NCBI GenBank assembly: GCA_031260865.1
Contig: JAISKQ010000214.1
Coordinates: 1 to 12,356, forward strand
Source: Prevotella sp.
Lineage (GTDB): Bacteria > Bacteroidota > Bacteroidia > Bacteroidales > Dysgonomonadaceae
Direction: 5' to 3'
Length of the DNA: 12,356 bases
Below are positions 1 through 6,607 of the stretch, piece after piece. The notes beneath the pieces are model-generated. The model made no database searches. It saw only the letters and a list, made by a program, of their open reading frames with translations, and was not told the origin of the DNA. Made by a program: the position numbers and the translations under genes. How positions within the stretch are numbered: position 1 is the first letter of the stretch; each line of letters opens with the position of its first letter.

Positions 1-921
1 ACGGTAAAAGCCGGTATGACCTTTTCCGAAACGGCAAAAAAATTAGGCGGATACCAAGAACATGACATCATCCTCAGTATAGACGGCAAGGATATGAACA
101 ACCGCAGCGGCGTGCTCAATATGAATACGTTCATGCAATTCCTCGACGCCAAAGAAGTATTGGTTGAACGGGATGGAAAGCAAGTAACGCTCACCATGCC
201 CGACAACTTCGCGGACGACGTGATCGCCGCCGAAGACCCCGAACCTCCGTACTATTTTTGGACGCCTACAACCATAGACACGGTAGCCGACGCGGCTAAA
301 GCCGCAGGTTTGCAAAAGGGCGACAGCATTCTTTCGATAAACGGACATGACGTCACATCTTTTACCCAGGTTACGGCTGAAATATCCAAAAAGGAAAATA
401 AGGAGAAAGAAATATCAGTCACCTATGCGCGCGACACCTTAATCGCCACCGTCAATGTTTTGGTAAATGACAAGAATATGATAGGCATAGGTTCCACAAG
501 CCCTATATATGAGGTAAAGGCGGATAAATACAGTTTTCTGAAAGCTATACCTTCGGGCGCTGTTCTGGGAGTAGAAACCTTGAAAGGTTATGTGGCGCAA
601 ATACGTTTTGTGTTTTCCTCAAGAGGAGTTCAAAACCTGAGTGGTTTTGCCGGCATCGGAAACCTGTTTCCTCCTACTTGGGATTGGCATGCTTTCTGGT
701 CGATGACCGCTTTCTTATCTATTGTGCTCGCCTTTATGAATATCCTGCCTATTCCGGCTTTGGACGGAGGACACATCATGTTCTTGCTATATGAAGCGAT
801 AACAAGGCGGCAACCCAACGAGAAATTCATGGAATACGCGCAAATGGCTGGAATGATATTTTTGCTGCTGTTGCTCCTTGTCGCCAATGGGAACGATATA
901 ATCAGAATATTTTTTAAATAA
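1..921 (+). CDS. rseP: RseP-type site-2 zinc metalloprotease, 3' portion
   Basis: Intramembrane metalloprotease of the M50/site-2 family, which in other bacteria cleaves transmembrane substrates such as anti-sigma factors. The reading frame is open from base 1, so the start and the N-terminal HExxH zinc motif lie upstream of the window; about 306 residues are visible. Counting from the Met at base 16, two PDZ-like stretches can be seen (roughly residues 1-65 and 85-150; the second contains AAGLQKGDSILSINGHDV). The C-terminal M50 signature NILPIPALDGGH is at 242-253, in a membrane segment, where its Asp is the expected third zinc ligand. A last hydrophobic helix lies near 274-290. metF follows after 8 bp, so the two are probably cotranscribed. 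The family call is very secure; the physiological substrate is not visible. Confidence 0.95.
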   Translation, partial: TVKAGMTFSETAKKLGGYQEHDIILSIDGKDMNNRSGVLNMNTFMQFLDAKEVLVERDGKQVTLTMPDNFADDVIAAEDPEPPYYFWTPTTIDTVADAAKAAGLQKGDSILSINGHDVTSFTQVTAEISKKENKEKEISVTYARDTLIATVNVLVNDKNMIGIGSTSPIYEVKADKYSFLKAIPSGAVLGVETLKGYVAQIRFVFSSRGVQNLSGFAGIGNLFPPTWDWHAFWSMTAFLSIVLAFMNILPIPALDGGHIMFLLYEAITRRQPNEKFMEYAQMAGMIFLLLLLLVANGNDIIRIFFK

Positions 922-929
922 ACACACAC

Positions 930-1880
930 ATGACTGTTACAGAACTAATTAACAAAAACAACAAAACAGCGTTCTCTTTCGAGATACTTCCTCCGATGAA
1001 AGGAAATAACATAGAGAAAGTATATAATATTATCGACCGACTGATTGAGTTTGACCCTCAGTATATCAATATAACGACGCATCACAGCGAATATATTGAT
1101 CAGAAGATGCCCAACGGCACAATCAAAAGGCTGAATATACGCAAACGTCCGGGGTCTGTCGCCATCGCCGCGTCCATACAGCATAAATACAATGTGACGG
1201 CTATCCCTCATTTAATATGCAAAGGATTTTCGAAAGAAGAAACCGAATACGCTTTGATAGACCTCAACTTCCTGCATGTATCCAACCTGTTGCTTTTGCA
1301 AGGCGATAGTAAACGGCTCGCTCCCGAACAGATATATCCGAACCGGAACGAATATGCCACCGATCTGCAACAGCAGGTGAATAATTTCAACAACGGCATT
1401 TCGGAAGACGGCACGACATTTGAACGGAACGCCACACCTTTCGCTTACGGCATGGCATGTTATCCTGAAGTGCACGAGGATGCTATCAGCGCCGAGTCCG
1501 ACATTCGGTATATGAAACAAAAGTCGGAAAACGGAGTAGAATATTTTGTCACCCAAATGTTCTTCGACAATCAGAAATATTTCTCTTTCGTGGAAAAATG
1601 CCGTAAGGCGGGAATAACCCAGCCCATCATACCCGGCGTTAAACCGATTGTGCTGATGAGCCAATTGGAAGTGTTGCCAAAAATTTTCCGTTCAAATATT
1701 CCGGAAGAATTAGCCATAGAGCTTCGCAAATGCAAGACCGATGAGCAAGCGAAGGAAGTAGGCGTGGAATGGGGCATTAAGCAGTGCAAGGAATTGATTG
1801 CCAGCGGAGCTTCCAGCCTGCATTTCTATTCCCTAATGGCGACGGAGAGTGTTAGGCGGATTGCAAAGGAAATTTATTAG
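930..1880 (+). CDS. metF: 5,10-methylenetetrahydrofolate reductase
   Basis: Cytoplasmic FAD enzyme that reduces 5,10-methylene-THF to 5-methyl-THF, the methyl donor for methionine synthesis. The protein has 316 residues, slightly longer than the roughly 296 of E. coli MetF, and appears complete. Family motifs run in order: FSFEILPP at 15-22 with the catalytic Glu at 18, HLICKGFSKEE from 94, LLLQGDSKR ending at 129, YPEVHEDA at 178-185, VTQMFFD at 207-213, IPGVKPI at 234-240 and HFYSLM at 298-303. These form the (beta/alpha)8 barrel around FAD and folate. The ATG lies 8 bp after the rseP stop with no terminator between, so it probably depends on an upstream promoter. I see no SAM or cobalamin riboswitch in front of it. 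A hairpin with a T-run follows about 90 bp downstream. Confidence 0.97.
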   Translation: MTVTELINKNNKTAFSFEILPPMKGNNIEKVYNIIDRLIEFDPQYINITTHHSEYIDQKMPNGTIKRLNIRKRPGSVAIAASIQHKYNVTAIPHLICKGFSKEETEYALIDLNFLHVSNLLLLQGDSKRLAPEQIYPNRNEYATDLQQQVNNFNNGISEDGTTFERNATPFAYGMACYPEVHEDAISAESDIRYMKQKSENGVEYFVTQMFFDNQKYFSFVEKCRKAGITQPIIPGVKPIVLMSQLEVLPKIFRSNIPEELAIELRKCKTDEQAKEVGVEWGIKQCKELIASGASSLHFYSLMATESVRRIAKEIY

Positions 1881-1972
1881 AGTTCCGGGTTACGAGTCGG
1901 CAACTTCTTGAAAAATGGTATTTGAATACAATGACCGATATATGTATTATGTTTTTTTAAGTATTTTTTAAA

Positions 1973-2000
1973 TTGCACGGCGTTATTCGTGCGATTTTTT
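1973..2000 (+). terminator. Probable intrinsic terminator after metF
   Basis: TTGCACG (1973-1979) pairs with CGTGCGA (1988-1994) across an 8-nt loop, with one T-G wobble, and six T residues follow directly. It lies about 93 bp past the metF stop and would end the rseP-metF transcript. The stem is short, and A-rich sequence on the other side leaves room for bidirectional use. Confidence 0.55.
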
Positions 2001-2121
2001 AAAAACAAAATTATCTAATATAGAATAGTTACAAGTTACAAGAAGAAGAGTTGGAAGTTTTAAGTTTTGAGTAATAAGTTTTGAGTTTGCAAGTGTACAA
2101 GAGTTCTAACAAACTAGTAAA

Positions 2122-2294
2122 CTTGAACTCTAGTAAACTACTTACTACTGTTACCCGAAAACTGTTACTTTTGTTACTTTTTTTTAAGTTTTGAGTGTAC
2201 AAGCTTGCAAGTGTACAAGTTTGCAAGAACGAAGAATGGCGCGAAGCGGTGATGACTGAAAAGTGTTACTTTTGTCACCTTTTTAAGTTTTGAG
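2122..2294. repeat. Long direct repeat, unit A
   Basis: This unit matches 2532-2688 almost throughout. The first 33 bases (2122-2154) are identical to 2532-2564. Unit A then carries 14 extra bases (2155-2168), ending in a second GTTAC. After that both units run through TTTTGTTAC, a T-run, AAGTTTTGAG, an 8-bp-word array around AAGCTTGCAAGTGTACAAG, GAACGAAGAATGGCGC, TGATGACTGAAAAGTG and GTTACTTTTGTCAC, with only a few substitutions. No ORF is conserved across the two copies. Confidence 0.85.
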
Positions 2295-2365
2295 TAATGA
2301 GTTACGAGAAAATAAAGGAACAACGTTCGGTAAAGCCAATTAAGGACGGATTGTCGGCAATAAAA

Positions 2366-2481
2366 CGACCCCGCAAGGGTCACATGTTTATAGCAGGTGA
2401 CACATACCGGCATTCGACCCTTACGGGGTCGTATATAAGGAATTCCGATATTTAGCTATAAACATACGACCCGTTGGGTCG
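2366..2481. repeat. REP-like element with three GACCC hairpins
   Basis: Three short hairpins share the same stem word: GACCC 2367-2371 with GGGTC 2377-2381, CGACCC 2415-2420 with GGGTCG 2426-2431, and CGACCC 2467-2472 with GGGTCG 2476-2481. Between the outer two sits a perfect 11-bp inverted repeat, ATGTTTATAGC (2384-2394) and GCTATAAACAT (2455-2465). The whole is therefore roughly symmetric around the middle hairpin. It separates repeat units A and B and contains no gene. Its G/C-rich stems contrast with the A/T-rich surroundings. It resembles REP or MITE-type intergenic elements; mobility is inference. Confidence 0.75.
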
Positions 2482-2531
2482 AAACGGACAATTTGAACTT
2501 TAGTAAACTTGAAAACTTGAAAACTTGAACT

Positions 2532-2688
2532 CTTGAACTCTAGTAAACTACTTACTACTGTTACTTTTGTTACTTTTTTTAAGTTTTGAGTTTACAAGCT
2601 TGCAAGTGTACAAGTTTACAAGAACGAAGAATGGCGCAGAGCGATGATGACTGAAAAGTGTTACTTTTGTCACTTTTTAAGTTTTGAG
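2532..2688. repeat. Long direct repeat, unit B
   Basis: Second copy of the unit at 2122-2294, about 400 bp downstream and shorter by the 14-base insertion of unit A plus small run-length differences. At its end another unit appears to begin: TACAAGAGTTCTAACAA at 2691-2707 repeats 2096-2112 exactly, followed by AGTAAACTTGAACTC. The units are thus arranged head to tail rather than as an isolated pair. Confidence 0.85.
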
Positions 2689-2814
2689 TTTACAAGAGTT
2701 CTAACAAGCGAGTAAACTTGAACTCTTGAACTCTAATTTACCGAAAAGTGTCACTTTTGTCACCTTTTTATAGCAAGCTGTTAATCTTTAGTTTATAGCC
2801 ATAGGCTATTAACT

Positions 2815-2846
2815 ATTGACTGTTAACTGAAAAAGTGTTACTTTTG
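2815..2846 (+). promoter_or_regulatory. Candidate holB promoter formed by the last repeat copy
   Basis: TACTTTTG at 2839-2846 fits the Bacteroidetes -7 consensus TAnnTTTG. ATTG at 2815-2818 matches three of four bases of the -33 TTTG box, with the typical 20-nt spacer. Initiation would fall near 2853, giving a leader of about 58 nt before the holB ATG at 2911. The -7 box lies inside the sixth GTTACTTTTGTTAC copy, so a dispersed repeat would be supplying the promoter. Nothing here proves that it is used. Confidence 0.45.
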
Positions 2847-2910
2847 TTACCTTTTGAGTCGTAACTCGTAACCGTCCACAGGACAAAGAATAAATAGGGA
2901 GTAAAAAAGA

Positions 2911-4032
2911 ATGTTTTTTAAAGATATTATAGGGCAACGTGAAATAAAAGAGCGGCTGACAAGAACAGTCAGGGAAGGGTTTATCCCTCACGCGCAACTC
3001 TTTTGCGGATCGGAAGGAATCGGAAAATTCCCTCTGGCGCTCGCGTACGCCCAATATCTGAATTGTGAACACCCGTCCGAAAACGACTCGTGCGGGGAAT
3101 GTCCGTCTTGTGTAAAATACAAGCATCTGGCGCACCCCGACCTGCATTTTGTTTTTCCTATCGTAAAAAAGGCGAAGAAGAAGGAAGTTTGTGACGATTA
3201 TATCACCGAATGGCGGGAATTTGTGAGCGGCAAAAGCTATTTCAACTTGGGTCAATGGCTCGGCTTTATTGACGCTGAAAATTCACAAGGGCTTATTTAC
3301 GCGAAGGAGAGCGAGGAAATATTACAGAAACTGAGCCTTCGCGTCTATGAAGCCAAGTATAAAGTCATGATTATATGGCTACCCGAAAAGATGCACGAAT
3401 CGTGCGCCAACAAGCTATTGAAAATCATTGAAGAGCCGACTGACAACACGATATTCCTGCTGGTATCCGATACGCCGGATAATATCATTACGACGATCCA
3501 ATCCCGTTGCCAACGTATCAATATCCATGGAATTGAGGAAAACGATATAACACAGGCGTTGGAATCGGAATACAATATCACCCCCGAAGACGCCGCCAGC
3601 GTAGCCCACTTATCCAAAGGCAGCTACCTGAAAGCGATGGAAACAATCAGCCTGAACGACGAACAGAAGTTCTTCTTCAACCTGTTTATACAAATGATGC
3701 GGGCGTCTTACGCGCGTAATATAAAAGAGATAAAGGCAATAGGAAACGAGATAGCCTCCATAGGACGGGAAAATCAGAAAAGTTTTCTGATTTATAGCCA
3801 GCGCATGGTACGCGAATACTTTATAAGCAACCTCCATCAACCCGAAATGACCTATTTAGCTCAGAATGAAGCCAATTTCGGAATACGGTTCGCGCCGTTC
3901 ATCAACGAGCGCAACATCACAGGATTCATGGACGAATTGGCTTTGGCTGAACGACACATCGAGCAAAATGTAAACGCTAAAATGGTCTTTTTTGACCTGT
4001 GCCTGAAAATAACAATGCTGATTAAACAATAA
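2911..4032 (+). CDS. holB: DNA polymerase III delta' subunit (clamp loader)
   Basis: AAA+ clamp-loader subunit that helps load the sliding clamp during replication. The 373-residue protein opens with FKDIIGQREIKERL, typical of DnaX/HolB proteins. The P-loop at 33-40 is GSEGIGKF, with Phe where Ser or Thr normally contacts Mg-ATP. This fits delta' subunits, which usually do not hydrolyse ATP. A zinc module follows with Cys 52, 61, 64 and 67. KVMIIWLPEKM at 151-161 is the Walker B region, ANKLLKIIEEP ends at 176, and the SRC sensor-1 motif is at 198-200. The C-terminal half is the helical collar region. It is longer than E. coli HolB (334 aa). ricT follows 66 bp later, the same neighbour order as holB-yaaT in Bacillus. 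Delta' rather than DnaX is chosen from the degenerate P-loop and this context. Confidence 0.93.
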   Translation: MFFKDIIGQREIKERLTRTVREGFIPHAQLFCGSEGIGKFPLALAYAQYLNCEHPSENDSCGECPSCVKYKHLAHPDLHFVFPIVKKAKKKEVCDDYITEWREFVSGKSYFNLGQWLGFIDAENSQGLIYAKESEEILQKLSLRVYEAKYKVMIIWLPEKMHESCANKLLKIIEEPTDNTIFLLVSDTPDNIITTIQSRCQRINIHGIEENDITQALESEYNITPEDAASVAHLSKGSYLKAMETISLNDEQKFFFNLFIQMMRASYARNIKEIKAIGNEIASIGRENQKSFLIYSQRMVREYFISNLHQPEMTYLAQNEANFGIRFAPFINERNITGFMDELALAERHIEQNVNAKMVFFDLCLKITMLIKQ

Positions 4033-4042
4033 ATATAAACCC

Positions 4043-4071
4043 ACAAAGCCAAAAGAAGGGGGCTTTGTTTT
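4043..4071 (+). terminator. Intrinsic terminator or attenuator between holB and ricT
   Basis: ACAAAGCC (4043-4050) pairs perfectly with GGCTTTGT (4061-4068) over a 10-nt purine-rich loop, and four T residues (4068-4071) close the structure. It starts 10 bp after the holB stop. The T-run is short, so partial read-through into ricT is likely. I see no convincing -33/-7 pair between this hairpin and the ricT ATG at 4099. Confidence 0.6.
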
Positions 4072-4098
4072 AAACTAACTAAAAACAGATATAATAAA

Positions 4099-5538
4099 AT
4101 GGATTCAAATCAAAATACAACTATCCCCGAGGATAGTCCGGAAACCGGCAAAACGACAGAGGGACACTCTATCAATAAGAAAACATTGGAGACGGTAGGG
4201 ATGCAACAAACCCAATCCGCCGCTAAAGGTTGCAGATGTAAAAACAAAAAAGGAGGATGTTGTAGTGGAACACATAAGCTGGAAGTCTATAATTGGCTGG
4301 AAGACCTACCCGAAATACCGGGAGAGCCGCAAATGGTGGAAGTTCAGTTTAAAAACACACGAAAAGGATATTACCTGAACAGCAATGACGTTGAATTGTA
4401 TAAAGGGGATATTGTCGCCGTTGAAGCCACTCCCGGACATGATATAGGCGAAGTTACCTTGACCGGTAAACTTGTGCAGCTGCAAATGTTGAAGAATAAT
4501 TATCGCGGCGAAACCAAACGCATCTATCGTGTCGCGAAACCAAACGATATAGAAAAATGGGAGGAAGCCAAGACCAAAGAACATAAAACGATGCTTCGTG
4601 CCCGGGAGATAGCCGAGGAACTGGAACTGAATATGAAAATCAGCGATGTGGAATATCAAGGAGACGGAAATAAAGCCATCTTTTATTATATAGCCGATGA
4701 ACGCGTCGATTTCCGCCAATTGATAAAAGTATATGCCACCGAGTTTCGTGTAAAGATAGAAATGAAACAGATAGGCGCGCGGCAGGAAGCGGGACGCGTA
4801 GGCGGAATAGGACCTTGCGGCAGGGAATTGTGCTGTTCCAATTCCATGTCTAACTTCATTTCGGTATCTACATCCGCGGCAAGGTTGCAAGACATCCCGC
4901 TAAACCCGCAGAAATTAGCCGGACAATGCGGAAAACTGAAATGCTGCCTGAACTTTGAAGTGGATACATACGTGGAAGCGCAACGAAAGTTACCTTCACG
5001 CGAGACAATTCTGGACACAAAAGACGCGTCATTTTATCATTTCAAAACGGATATATTATCCGGCGCGATAACCTACTCTTCCGATAAAAACTTCGCGGCG
5101 AATCTTGTCGTTTTGGATAAAGACCGGGTTCACGAAATCATAAGGATGAATAAACGAGGTGAAAAACCATTACACTTGATAATGGATAGTCCGGAACAAA
5201 GTGAAAAAACGACTTCTCACGATATATTACAAGAAAATATAAACCGCTTTGATAATAGCGGAAATAATAATCGAAACAAGAAAAAGAAGTTTGTGAGAAG
5301 CAGAGGAGAAGGCGCTCAAAATCAAAATAATAATAACAACAACAATAATCAAGGCAATAATAAACAGGTTAATCTCGCCGCCAACAACAATAAACCGCAA
5401 CAACAAACAGCGGCGGCAGGGAATAATCAAAATCAAAATCAGCCAAATCAAAACAGAAACAACAATCATAAATACCGGAACAATAGAAACAGACCAAACC
5501 GAAATGGAAAACCGGATCAAAAGAAGCCTGAAGCATAA
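4099..5538 (+). CDS. ricT: RicT/YaaT-type PSP1-domain protein with Asn-rich tail
   Basis: PSP1 C-terminal-domain protein. The B. subtilis homologue RicT works with RicA and RicF as a [4Fe-4S] complex that helps RNase Y mature mRNAs. Two C-x4-CC motifs match the cluster-binding pattern: Cys 240, 245, 246 (PCGRELCC) and Cys 277, 282, 283 (QCGKLKCC). A further Cys group lies at 45, 47, 54 and 55 (CRCKNKKGGCC), outside the PSP1 core. The core spans roughly 78-365. Residues about 375-479 are low complexity, rich in Asn and Gln, with an eight-Asn run at 410-417 and a basic end (KYRNNRNRPNRNGK). The protein is therefore much longer than the Bacillus form of about 275 aa. It sits directly after holB, and gldH begins inside its last 35 bases. 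An RNA-binding role for the tail is inference. Confidence 0.9.
   Translation: MDSNQNTTIPEDSPETGKTTEGHSINKKTLETVGMQQTQSAAKGCRCKNKKGGCCSGTHKLEVYNWLEDLPEIPGEPQMVEVQFKNTRKGYYLNSNDVELYKGDIVAVEATPGHDIGEVTLTGKLVQLQMLKNNYRGETKRIYRVAKPNDIEKWEEAKTKEHKTMLRAREIAEELELNMKISDVEYQGDGNKAIFYYIADERVDFRQLIKVYATEFRVKIEMKQIGARQEAGRVGGIGPCGRELCCSNSMSNFISVSTSAARLQDIPLNPQKLAGQCGKLKCCLNFEVDTYVEAQRKLPSRETILDTKDASFYHFKTDILSGAITYSSDKNFAANLVVLDKDRVHEIIRMNKRGEKPLHLIMDSPEQSEKTTSHDILQENINRFDNSGNNNRNKKKKFVRSRGEGAQNQNNNNNNNNQGNNKQVNLAANNNKPQQQTAAAGNNQNQNQPNQNRNNNHKYRNNRNRPNRNGKPDQKKPEA
5326..5349 (+). repeat. AAT/AAC trinucleotide run inside ricT
   Basis: Eight consecutive Asn codons (three AAT, three AAC, two AAT) encode residues 410-417 of RicT. 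More AAT/AAC codons follow on both sides. The run is in frame, so copy-number change by slippage would alter only the tail length. Both AAT and AAC are used, so it is not a pure repeat. Confidence 0.85.
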
Positions 5539-6004
5539 AGCCCTGCTTGTTTTATGCGGCGCGCTATTAATCATAATACATATTTCCTGTGACAAACAGG
5601 AGGTATATTATCGTTTTCAAGAATTGAAAGACGCTGAATGGGCGCGACACGACACGCTCTTCTTTGATGTCGATTCCGCTTCATTTGAAATAAATAAGCG
5701 TTATAACCTGACAATAGAAGTGTCGAACAACGTAAATTACCCGTATCGGAATATCTGGATATTCATGCAGTCGAATATCAACAGCGATTCCGTATATACA
5801 GACATGTCAAAAGAATTTCAACTTGCCGATGAATTTGGCAAATGGAACGGATCCGGCTTTGGAACAATATATCAAACCTCCCTCTCATACGGAACGATTA
5901 CGTTCAAAGAAAAACGTGACTACCGGATTAAGTTGGAACATGGGATGCGGGATGAACCGCTAAAGGGTATTGAGAAGGTAGGAATCAGAATATCAAACAA
6001 CTGA
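5504..6004 (+). CDS. gldH: GldH-family lipoprotein
   Basis: Predicted lipoprotein of the gliding-motility GldH family, 166 aa. The family was named in Flavobacterium but is also found in non-gliding Bacteroidetes, so motility should not be assumed. The N-terminus has basic residues (KRSLKHK), a hydrophobic core (ALLVLCGALLIII) and a lipobox-like HISC with Cys 29 as the likely lipidated residue; His at -3 is atypical. The mature part carries the family pattern: EWARHDTLFFDVD, then YNLTIEVSNNVNYPYRNIWI, then DEFGKWNGSGFG. The ATG at 5504 is the only plausible start; it overlaps the end of ricT by 35 bp in another frame, suggesting translational coupling. The gene ends 3 bp before the convergent rnhB stop, with no obvious terminator between. 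Confidence 0.85.
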   Translation: MENRIKRSLKHKALLVLCGALLIIIHISCDKQEVYYRFQELKDAEWARHDTLFFDVDSASFEINKRYNLTIEVSNNVNYPYRNIWIFMQSNINSDSVYTDMSKEFQLADEFGKWNGSGFGTIYQTSLSYGTITFKEKRDYRIKLEHGMRDEPLKGIEKVGIRISNN

Positions 6005-6007
6005 TAG

Positions 6008-6607
6008 TCAGAAGTTTATATCCAACTGCCTCTCTATCAGATTGAAAGTCAACCTGTGATAAGGAGTGACGCCATGCTCCTTTATCGCCTCCCGGTGCTT
6101 TTTGGTCGGATAGCCTTTGTTATGATCCCAGTCATACAGCGGGTATTCCTCATGCAGTTTCAGCATATAATCATCCCTGTATGTCTTTGCCAAGACAGAC
6201 GCTGCGGCTATCGGCAACAGCTTCCCATCCCCTTTGACAATACAGGTATGGGGTATATCTTCATAGCTGTGGAAACGGTTGCCGTCGATCAGCAAATGCT
6301 GCGGCCGTATCGCTAAGGACGCCACCGCCCTCTGCATGGCAAGGATAGAGGCATTCAGTATGTTTATCTTATCTATTTCCTGATGATCCACAACCCCTAC
6401 TGCCCATGCCAGCGCTTTCTCTTCAATAAGGGGACGCAGCAAGTACCGTTCTTTCTCCGTCAGCTGTTTCGAGTCGTTAAGTTCCTCACAAACAAAATCT
6501 TTCGGCAATATAACCGCCGCCGCGTACACAGGTCCCGCCAGGCAGCCCCGTCCCGCTTCATCGCAGCCGGCTTCTATCAATTCAGGGTATAAAGAGAGTT
6601 GCAACAT
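6008..6607 (-). CDS. rnhB: Ribonuclease HII
   Basis: Cytoplasmic endonuclease that cuts the RNA strand of RNA-DNA hybrids and starts removal of single ribonucleotides from DNA. The 199-residue length equals that of typical RNase HII (E. coli 198). All four metal-binding acidic residues are visible: Asp 16 and Glu 17 in GCDEAGRG, Asp 108 in LLIDGNRF and Asp 127 in VKGDGK. The [12 protein letters not shown] and HKGYPTKKH blocks are also intact. The start is coupled to the phosphoesterase gene upstream on the same strand: that gene's TGA and this ATG share one base (TGATG), so rnhB is probably translated from the same mRNA. Confidence 0.97.
   Translation of the reverse strand: MLQLSLYPELIEAGCDEAGRGCLAGPVYAAAVILPKDFVCEELNDSKQLTEKERYLLRPLIEEKALAWAVGVVDHQEIDKINILNASILAMQRAVASLAIRPQHLLIDGNRFHSYEDIPHTCIVKGDGKLLPIAAASVLAKTYRDDYMLKLHEEYPLYDWDHNKGYPTKKHREAIKEHGVTPYHRLTFNLIERQLDINF

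Larger units (their letters stand above)
2164..2850 (+). repeat. Six spaced copies of GTYACTTTTGTYAC
   Basis: Copies start at 2164, 2265, 2560, 2660, 2750 and 2837, all in the same orientation. Each is two GTYAC words separated by TTTT; Y is T or C. Neighbouring copies are 87-101 bp apart, except where the three-hairpin element interrupts the series. Four copies (2265, 2660, 2750, 2837) are preceded by GAAAAGTG or GAAAAAGTG, so that AAAAGT can pair with ACTTTT. Five of the six copies contain TACTTTTG, which fits the Bacteroidetes -7 promoter box TAnnTTTG; the 2750 copy has CACTTTTG instead. A seventh copy lies inverted at 12153-12166. Confidence 0.85.
1881..2910. repeat. 1-kb gene-free repeat block between metF and holB
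   Basis: No credible gene lies in this A/T-rich stretch; its short ORFs read through repeats. It contains a terminator-like hairpin, six copies of TAAGTTTTGAG (from 2061, 2075, 2185, 2284, 2580 and 2678), six copies of GTYACTTTTGTYAC, and two long direct-repeat units. Between the units sits a three-hairpin element. There are also runs of 8-bp words such as TGTACAAG, TTTACAAG and CTTGCAAG, a tandem AACTTGAA run near 2506-2530, and a small palindrome (ATAGCC 2795-2800 against GGCTAT 2804-2809). The 10-mer GGTTACGAGT at 1888-1897 reappears inverted as ACTCGTAACC at 2864-2873, close to both edges. The block looks like accumulated non-coding repeats. Whether it arrived as one element cannot be told from a single copy. 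Confidence 0.8.

Noticed and set aside
922..929. SAM or cobalamin riboswitch for metF
   Set aside because: Only 8 bp separate rseP and metF, leaving no room for a riboswitch.
2361..2481. Possible CRISPR array from three similar GACCC hairpins
   Set aside because: Repeats are only the short stems, spacing is irregular, no uniform spacers exist and no cas gene is near.
1881..2910. Small minus-strand ORFs (for example 2029-2226 and 2174-2413)
   Set aside because: They consist of translated repeat words and are not kept as conserved frames between units A and B.
2911..4032. Defective clamp-loader gene because the P-loop lacks Ser/Thr
   Set aside because: Degenerate P-loops are normal for delta' subunits; the rest of the gene is intact.
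4306..4890. 194-codon minus-strand ORF opposite ricT
   Set aside because: It is antisense to a well-supported gene and has no family features; its openness follows from ricT codon use.
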